A stretch of DNA of 64,000 nt, from positions 15,770,534-15,834,533 of the forward strand of contig JAYGXS010000008.1 of NCBI GenBank assembly GCA_036362985.1, given 5' to 3'. Source of the DNA: Ligula intestinalis (Eukaryota > Platyhelminthes > Cestoda > Diphyllobothriidea > Diphyllobothriidae). Position 1 is the first letter of the stretch, and each line of letters starts with the position of its first letter. Positions 56,615 to 64,000 of the stretch are shown piece after piece. The notes below the pieces were generated by a model. The model saw nothing but the letters and a program-made list of their open reading frames with translations, was not told the DNA's origin and ran no database searches. The position numbers and the translations under genes are program-made.

Positions 56615-57090
56615 AAGTTAATGTCTAGATTTTAAAGGCTTGTGCCTCTTGTCATAGGTTTTTGATTTTTGTCTTGCAACTTCAAACGCTAGTTGCTGTT
56701 CAATTAAGGCATTTTAACGACGTACAAAGATACCCTGAATTCATTCGACCCTTACTTCATATGCTTTATCCCTTTAAAAAATTGATTGGCGAAAATTCGG
56801 ATATTGGTGAGCACACTGGCCGGAACCTTAGGTGACCAAACATCCGTTTTGCCAAGACGCCTGAACAGTAGATGTTCGAACTCATTAAATATACCGAAAT
56901 ACAACCGGGCACCAACGACTGGAAGAGCCTCGCAAATTTTGATCTTAAGTTAACTACGTAAAATACTACTCTGAGCATGTTTCAGACCTTTCTTCGATTA
57001 CCTATGATTAAGGATTCCCGAGGGAATCCGAAACATCAGGAAAATAAATTCATTTTTCAAGTGATCGCATCTTCTTCTTCTGAAGTACTC
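56615..57090 (-). other. Unassigned stretch with a short PLE-like 5' segment
   Basis: Bases 57013-57070 (GGAATCCGAAACATCAGGAA and following, ending AGTGATCGCATCTTC) match 21104-21150 of the Penelope-like copy, so this may be the 5' flank of the 56370-56610 fragment. Between them a minus-strand frame reading VVGARLYFGIFNEFEHLLFR has no assignable family. Confidence 0.35.
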
Positions 57091-57099
57091 CTTTTTTCG

Positions 57100-57704
57100 A
57101 AAGCAAAACCTACAGTCAAATAAAGTTCTAACACGCACACATGTCTATCTTTTTGGAACAACCGTAATGGCAATTTTTCGGAACCAAAAGATAGAATGGT
57201 TCCAGTGGGACCAAAGTGTAGCCATGATTGCGTATGTGGGCGATATTCCATGTGCTGACCGGGGTAGTTTACAAGCCGTCATCGAAATCGATGGTCGAAC
57301 ACCCACACACAAACTCCCCCGTCTACCTGAGAGAACCCTACGCGCACGCACGCCTGCTGCATTTGCTACCTCCCACCTCCCCAAATACGGCGTCTGGATC
57401 GATGTCCTGCTTTGGCAAATTTTTGCGGCGTATGCCTAGCGCGAAAAACCCGTGTTCAGGTCACATGCGCTCAAATAGGGGGGGGGGTCTGGGAGTAGAG
57501 GGGTAGGGGGTAAGGGGCGACTACGAGCGTCAAGTGCAATCGGAGCAGGCTCGGTTAAGCCAAATCTTCATACAGAAGTCGCCACTTATTAAGCCTACCT
57601 CGGGCCCAGACCAAATTTGGCATAATAACCAGCGACTACTTAATAAACATTTGACTTAACCGAGCCTGCTCGGATTGCACTTGATGCTCGTAGTCACTCC
57701 TTAC

Positions 57705-57738
<34 letters not shown>

Positions 57739-58110
57739 CCTCTCTACTCCCAGACCCCCCCTATTTGAACACATGCGACCTGAACACGGGTGTTTCGCCC
57801 TAGGCATACGGCGGCAAAATTTGCCAAAGCAAGACATCGATCCAGGCGCTGTTTTTGGGGAGGGGGAAGTAGCAAATGCAGCAGGCGTGCGTGCGCGTAG
57901 GGTTTTGTCAGGTAGACGGGGGAGTTTGTGTGTGGGTGTTCGACCATCGATTTCGATGACGGCTTGTAGACTACCCCGGTCAGCGCACGGAATACCGCCC
58001 ATATACGCAATCACGGCGCAGTGGAACCAAAGGCTACACTTTTTTCTCACTGGAACCATTCTATCCTTTGGTTCCGGAACATTGCCATTCAGGAACTTGG
58101 ACATACCTTC
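57100..58110. mobile_element. Large foldback element (about 460-bp inverted arms)
   Basis: The left arm (about 57100-57559) and right arm (about 57651-58110) are reverse complements with scattered differences. Shared boxes include GGAACCATTCTATCCTTTGG on the right and its complement at 57180, and CGAGCCTGCTCGGATTGCAC at 57661 against its complement near 57540. The 91-bp spacer (57560-57650) holds a MITE-like unit, AAGTCGCCACTTATTAAGCC to CCAGCGACTAC, related to the one at 34236-34430. A homopolymer of 32 C lies at 57706-57737; the left arm has a shorter G-rich equivalent. The arms are open in several frames, but these are not conserved proteins I recognise. Confidence 0.75.
57706..57737 (+). 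repeat. Poly-C tract, 32 nt
   Basis: An uninterrupted run of C inside the right arm of the foldback. The matching G-rich stretch of the left arm (57478-57520) is shorter and interrupted, so the run expanded in one arm or is an assembly or sequencing artefact. Confidence 0.9.
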
Positions 58111-58199
58111 GACAAAATTCAATTACAGAAGACCTCACTTTAAATTAATTAAACCTTTAATGTAGAATATCAGCTGACATGTAGAAAACTGACATTCTG

Positions 58200-61100
58200 G
58201 TATACTAATGCGCAAAGCTTAGTTTCAAATATGGATGAACTAAGGACCAACGTATCTAACCTCCTCCTTGATGTTATTTCGATAACAGAAACATGGTTGT
58301 CGGACCAGATTGACAATCGCGAGCTTGGAATTCCCGGCTACCAACTGTTCCGGAAAGACAAAGACAACCGAAGAGGCGGAGGCGTAGCAACCTTCGTTAA
58401 GAACGGTTTGTATGTTCCTGAAAAACGGCGAATCTGTCTTGTCCAGAAGCGGTTTGGTTGACTGTAAGAGCAACGGGTTCCCAAAGTCTTGATGTCTTAA
58501 CTGTCTACCGACCACCAAGGAACGATCATGAGGCGGATGCCCTATTGCTGGACTAGCTTGAAGCCCTCACTACGCGATCAAATACCCTTATTGTTGGAGA
58601 CTTCAATGCTCCTACCATCAACTGGAACTCCTCCTCAGCTGATTGCCCCGAATCGGCATTCGACCACCAGCTCCTGAATATAACTTAACCCCTACTTCTC
58701 ACCCAGCACGTCACAGTTCCCACAAGAATTCGTAAAGGCCAGCGGATGAACTGCCTTCACCTTGTGCTCACTAAGTCGCTCGACAATATTGACATGGTGA
58801 ATTCCTTACCCCCGATAGGCCAGAGTGACCACGTAGTTCTCATTTGGGAATACAGTTTATTTTCTTTGCCTGCCCAACCACAAGACCTCTGACCTAATAT
58901 TTGGCATGGCGATTTCGAGCAAATGAACAATGATCTCTGTTGCATAGACTGGGCATCCACACTCTCCGACAATGTTGAAGCAACTTGGGAACAGTTCAAA
59001 GGGATAGCCCATAACCTCATCTCTAGCCACTGCCCTATCACTCGCAGAAAACTTACGAACAGGCCTCGCTGGTTGAGTCCGTCCTTAAAAACCTAAGTTA
59101 ACAAAAAGAGAAAACTGTGGAAAAAGTCCCAAATTGATAGGTCACTTGAATCTCTAAATAGATACAAAATGCAGAGGAACCGGGCCAAACCTCTCGTTTT
59201 CAGAGATCGACAGAAGTTCAAGGAGGATTTGTTAAACCGAGCCATGGTGAATCCCTTGGTCCTGTACAGTTATATAAGGCAGAGCACGCGGAACAAGGAT
59301 CCTATCCCCCCACTGCAAACTGCCGAAGGTGCCAAAATTTCAAAGGACAAGGATAAAGCTGACCATCTCACTCAGTTCTTCCGGTCCGTCGAGACGACCG
59401 AACCCGGTTTTTTATCCCACACTTATGAAGACAATTCGATTCCATTTATTGATACAGTCCTCTTAACCGAAGATAAAATTAGGAATGAGCTTCTAAATTT
59501 GAAAGAATCGACTTCCCCAAGCCCCAATACAATCCCGGCCAAGCAGTTGAAGGAGCTAGCTTCTGAAATGGCCAAGCCGCTAGCCTTAATCTTCCAGGCA
59601 TCGTTTGTTACTGGCTGCCTACCATCTGATTGGAAGACAGGGACGATCACCCCCTCTTCAAGAGTGGATACCGAGCGTGCGCAAATAATTACAGGCCGGT
59701 AAGCCTTACCTCCATTTGTTGCAAAACCATGGAAAAAATCATTAAGAATGCGGTGATCCACTTCTTCGAGCAGAATCACCTCCTTTCCAATGCCCAACAC
59801 GGTCTTCGCAGTGGTAGGTCCTCGCTTACTAATTTGCTTATCTCAATTGATCGCTGGACCGAAGCACGTGACAAGGGCAAAGTGGTGCATGCGATCTACA
59901 TCGACTTCAAAAAGGTGTTCGACACCGTCCCTCATCAACGCCTGCTGCATAAGCTGCGCAGTGCAGGCGTTCGCGGGACCCTCTTCCTATAAATCCAAAA
60001 CTTTTTGACAGGACGGTCACAAGGAGCTCAAGTCGGTCACCAGCAGTCCTCGGATTTACCTGTGGTGAGTGGCGTCCCACAGGGGTCAGTTTTAGGTCCA
60101 GTATTATTCCTCGTTTTCATCAACGACTGTGTCAGGGATCCAGACTGTGATGTCACCTTGTTCGCAGATAACATCAAATTATGGAAAGTCGTGCAAAATA
60201 TGGCAGACGAAAACCATCTGCAAGCCAACTTGAACAGATTGGAGGACTGGTCAAAGCTTGGTTGATGCCTTTCAATGTTAGTTAATGCAACTTTCTTCAA
60301 ATCGGCAGTTTTAGAGCATCCAACACGAAGGTCTATTCTTTAAACGGTATACCGCTGCAACAAGTTGAGAGTCAGAAGGACTTGGGTGTGTGGATAACTT
60401 CTTCACTGAAACCAACGCTGAACTGTACGAAGGCGGCGAAGTCGGCCAGATCTATATTACAGCTGATTAGAAGAGCCTTTTTGGGGTTTGAAAAAGACAG
60501 CTTTTCCAAAATCTTTGGAAGCTTCGTTTGGCCGCACCTGGATTTCGCTATACAAGCATGGAGACATTGGACTGTCAAAGACTGTACCATCTTAGAGAAG
60601 GTCCAGAGGCGAGCGAAAAAAATGGTCAAAGGTTAAGAAGCATTGCCCTATGTAAGCAGACTGCCAATCCGCGACCTATTTCCCCTTTCCTACAGACAAC
60701 TCCGAGGGGACCTCATACTAACCATCCGTATTATGAATAACCTGGATTGTTGTTTCGTTCCGGGTGATTTCTTTGCCCAGGCTAACATGCCAACTTTTCG
60801 CGGGCATCCCCTTAAACTACGCCTCGGCAAAGCAAGAGTCGACGGACGAGAATTCTTCTTTACCAACAGAGTAGTTTCATTATGGAACGCCCCTTCTGAA
60901 GAGGTTGTCCTCCACTTGTGTTAATTCATTTAAGATTAGACTGGACATGCCACAAGCGCAAATACAAACCAAGTAAAAACTACTGCATCACATGATACTG
61001 AATTACACTATATTGTATTACATACATTTTATCAAATTATACTATTCGCGATTTGCGAGTAGCCATATATTATTCTGCCATATTTCGTTAGTATCTGACT

Positions 61101-61240
61101 CTGGGGTCCCCCGGAGCACGCAATTGACGTAAATTTAAAATTTTTCTTTGTATCCATTTATTACCTATCATATTGTAACCAAAAGGGAGTTCAAAGGCGT
61201 TCACCTATCTTTCTCTCAATAAACTGATACTGATACGGCT
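58200..61240 (+). mobile_element. CR1-like LINE (family A), nearly complete order, inactivated
   Basis: The endonuclease starts at 58231 with MDELRTNVSNLLLDVISITE, then RRGGGVATFVKNGLYVPEK, a VGDFNAPTINWNSSSA block near 58596 and an IGQSDHVVLIWEY block near 58818. The RT has VNPLVLYSYIRQSTRNKDPI (59250), SPSPNTIPAKQLKEL, NNYRPVSLTSICCKTMEKI (59692-59748), NAQHGLRSGRSSLTNLLISI, YIDFKKVFDTVPHQRLL and SGVPQGSVLGPVLFLVFIND. The active site reads F-A-D-N (60161-60172). Post-RT blocks run to FFFTNRVVSLWNAPSEEVV (60856-60912). The 3' untranslated region ends with CAATAAACTGATACTGATAC near 61218-61237, a short tandem TGATAC tail as expected for CR1-like elements. Many stops and frameshifts. Confidence 0.85.
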
Positions 61241-61244
61241 GTCA

Positions 61245-62325
61245 TCTGAGAGACATTTCAGGGCTTTCGACATTCTTGGTCATGAGCCCCATCAATGGTC
61301 ATTCTAATAAATAAGACGTCAGGAAAACTAAATAGCGACACTTTTGTCTGAATTTTGGCTTGTTTGGGAGTTTAATTATGGACATTCAATTTGCTCGACA
61401 ACAAGGTTGTGTGATTCTATAGCTATGACGCAAACGGCCAGCTGCATTTTAAAGTATGCACAAAAACTCAATATTTTGCTAAGTACTTTTGAGAAAAATC
61501 TGATATTGATAAACAAGTAAACCAAGTCCATATATATATGGACAGTCGACTGAAGATACTGACAATCATAAAGTATCCACCCTTATTATAAGGACGAGCT
61601 GAATCCCCTCGTAAGTAATTACCCGAAACTATTACAAACAGATATGATGCAAGGATATTTCTCCTAATATACACTGGCTGGTACGTTTAAGATGAGCCCC
61701 GTCATTCCAAAATAAATGTGTGAGTCACTGAATGATATTCCCATATGTAAACTTGTAAAATATATCGTCCATTTGATGGCCATATCTGCGTAATTAAGCG
61801 AAAAGGTGTTTGACTTTGTTAAATGCATTTCAAACAATGCAGAATCAACAGACAAAACATGCAGTTCTCGTGAAAATGGATGGCACTGTATACTCGGTAA
61901 TTGAGCTTTTCATCCACTGTTGTACTTTAAATTGCTCGTTATGTGGAGGAAAATGTCTGCCATATTCACAGGAGGGCTATTTTCAAATGTACTCATATAT
62001 CTGCTGCTTTATTAACTCGGTTTCTCGCGTTTTGGAATCTTCTGCTTTTCTAAAAACGGTGTTAGTTCTTAACAGTGTTATCGTATTTTATGAACCACGG
62101 TATTCGTTTTTTTTAAAAACGATCGTTCCTCTACTATTGCAAAATATTTCGAGTTTGTCTTAATTTTTTGCAATGGGAATTTTCGTGCCTTATTCACGAA
62201 GTTTCATAAAACAGGCAACTTACTATAGATGCTCGTGACGCTTGGACTGCTCAGTCCGATCTTTGGACTTGTTGCCGCTGTCTTAACATTGGTCCTAGAT
62301 GATTGAGTGAAACACATAGTGGGGG
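61245..62325. other. Gene-free stretch
   Basis: AT-rich. The open frame at 61810-62163 (117 codons) is Cys- and Phe-rich without family motifs. I do not call it a gene. Confidence 0.3.
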
Positions 62326-62330
62326 AGATA

Positions 62331-62450
62331 AAGCGCAAGGCTACTCTCACTTAAATCCGGCGCAATTCATCGTCCTTACACTAATCTGGCCTAGAGCACA
62401 CGGTAGATCTCGTCGACAACGTCGGTCGAACTGTCTTGCGGCTTATTACA
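62331..62450 (+). repeat. Interspersed repeat beta, copy 5
   Basis: Reads CTACTCTCACTTAAATCCGG, then ACACGGTAGATCTCGTCGAC and CGTCGGTCGAACTGTC, aligning with copy 3 throughout. Confidence 0.55.
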
Positions 62451-62454
62451 TATA

Positions 62455-64000
62455 TTTTAAAAAACGTAGATTTGCGCATCAAAAATTATTTCTGATGTTT
62501 TCTGAATTTCACCTTTTACAAAATGTATAATGTTTCACTACTGTAGTGCAAACGCAAGTATTTTTTCGTAGATTTTGTTCCACGAAAGGCGGCTTAGTAT
62601 TAATCTGGTGTCTTTGTCCTTTGCACTGGAGACCAGTGAGGTTCTTAAATTAAGGCAAAGTATATAAACTAAGTGCGTCACTCAATGTTAACATATTTTA
62701 CATATTTTATCAAAGATAGGCATGTGCATATTGTTTTGTTCTTCTGTGATGGAAAATAACGTCTTGTTTAGGCCGCATGCTTTAAGCGACCGTTATTAAT
62801 TCGTTCATGAGATATATAGTAATTATAAGACTTTTATATTCTAAAATACCCAGTAAGTTAGTATCATGCTTGCACCTTTATTCAGTCAGGTTCTCCGGCT
62901 ATTTTACTTGCAGTTGTTGACACTCTGACAGTTACATTACACGTATACTTCTGGTCAATCAATTTTGAATATGAAAATTCATCAGTATATTGATTTAGGC
63001 GAGCTGTAGGTGATATGTCGACGGCATTAGTCAACAAACACTAGGCCTTAAATGATTTCATTCAACGTGTTAAAATATTTCTCGATGTTGTCAAATTTTA
63101 CTCTAACGTACGATCAAATGGTGGGACTTATAGTTATTGTGAATGGTTGCGTTTATGGCAGGCTTATGTCGTGGGGTCGTCTGGGAAAGTGTGAAGCGCG
63201 TCCCGCAGGCTTACGAACGCATAATATTCGGAGAGGGGACGGGCGGAGCATGCCAGGGAAGAAAGTAGAACCTAATATGTCTGTCCAATGGAAAAGTTAC
63301 GAGGGCAAGTTGGGTCGCGTACTCAAACCTTGGGAGAAGACACTGAAGTTAGCTTCAATATCATCGCTAACCCCCCGCCGACCAACGCCGAACGCGTGCA
63401 TGCTGGAGGGTGTACACAAACTTCAGGCGCGGTCACTGAGAGACATTTTCTACGGGTCTCACTAACATCAGCTTGGAAAAATCTTAACGGAGTACAAAAG
63501 GCAGGGAGGTTAGGCAAATCATCCTACTGAAAATTTGTAAGTAAGCGTTAATTCCCGTGGGTAGTCCAAAAGGCAAAATTTGCTTAGTTTGGCGATTTTA
63601 GCAGTTATGGAATGTGTTTGCCTTCGGAAAACCGTTCTGCATTTCAATGCCATCAGAAAATCCCTGCTAGATCGATGGATGGCGTGTAGAAAACCAGATG
63701 TTTACAGGCAATTCAACCTACTTAAAAAAATAAGTAGGTAGCTATAAGGATCTTCAAAAGACCGCTAGAGACAACCTCACCGCGTTTATGTATTACAAAA
63801 GCATTTGGTTCAATTCGACTAGTCATTATCTCTTTTACAGAACAATTGAGAACATTTGACAGCTCTTTCTGGAGTGCCATTTGCAAAAATATAAAATAAC
63901 TTCGACATTTGTTCCAATGCAATTAAGTTTGAGGCAGTAAGCTAACAAAATTAGTTGCAATATAGGAAAGATAAAGCACATACAGTTTCGAACAACGGAG
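62455..64000. other. Window end, no supported gene
   Basis: The longest open frame is 63052-63465 (137 codons). Its second half is GC-richer than its surroundings and contains WGRLGKCEARPAGLRTHNIR and LEGVHKLQARSLRDIFYG, with no family I recognise. It may be part of an unlisted repeat. No splice-consistent structure was found. Confidence 0.3.

Noticed and set aside
57145..58165. Matching open frames in both arms of the palindrome (for example DGRTPTHKLPRLP in each)
   Set aside because: The similarity is explained by the inverted duplication. There is no evidence that a protein is made, and both frames end at arm-specific points.
61810..62163. 117-codon open frame, Cys-rich
   Set aside because: Looks like chance reading of AT-rich DNA; no conserved pattern, no exon-like boundaries that fit a known family.
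63052..63465. 137-codon open frame at the window end
   Set aside because: No family motif, composition changes sharply inside it, and no splice or promoter support.
1..64000. CRISPR arrays, operons or phage-like systems
   Set aside because: The sequence is eukaryotic with spliced genes; no regularly spaced short repeats with unique spacers and no ribosome-binding-site-led gene clusters were seen.

Overview
This window is eukaryotic, repeat-rich DNA. I read it as a flatworm genome, most likely a tapeworm with a large repeat-swollen genome (a diphyllobothriidean would fit). The reasons are the mix of CR1-like, RTE-like and Jockey/I-like LINEs, Penelope-like elements, Ty3/Gypsy and BEL/Pao elements, and genes that combine very short introns (42 and 49 nt) with multi-kilobase ones. 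The species call is inference. There is one 10-base N gap at 15297-15306.

Two host genes can be assembled exon by exon from canonical splice sites, and they converge tail to tail. The first, on the + strand, is a three-exon gene at 12218-18724 encoding 428 residues that I recognise as a TTI2-like protein (TELO2-interacting protein 2, a subunit of the TTT co-chaperone for PIK-related kinases). Its 5.1-kb first intron holds repeats and a LINE fragment. The second, on the - strand, is an eight-exon gene at 41876-23367 encoding 486 residues, a clear FOXRED1 orthologue (mitochondrial FAD-dependent oxidoreductase, complex I assembly factor). All its exon phases match. Its 18.5-kb span is mostly three long introns filled with transposons.

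The rest is mobile DNA, almost all broken. 1-1740 is a Ty3/Gypsy copy (-) cut by the window edge. 3030-6470 has two CR1-like 3' ends and a second Ty3/Gypsy copy lacking RT/RNase H. 8029-10580 has a small foldback element, a repeat and an RTE fragment. 11533-11973 is a mariner-like remnant just upstream of TTI2. 15000-16760 is a repeat plus a CR1-like copy. 19436-21170 is a Penelope-like element with its GIY-YIG domain, followed by two tRNA-derived SINEs. Inside FOXRED1 lie CR1-like, Jockey/I-like, RTE, SINE and MITE-like insertions, including a nearly full RTE element at 37400-40485.

Upstream of FOXRED1 (43500-64000) come a CR1-like LINE (-), a BEL/Pao element with both LTRs and a near-perfect 5-bp target duplication (47259-53289), another LINE fragment, two Penelope-like fragments, a ~1-kb foldback structure (57100-58110) whose spacer is a MITE-like unit also found in FOXRED1 intron 2, and a decayed CR1-like LINE (58200-61240). 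No prokaryotic system, CRISPR array, rRNA or functional tRNA gene was seen. The host genes do not form an operon; one acts in mitochondria and the other in kinase assembly, and their adjacency looks incidental.
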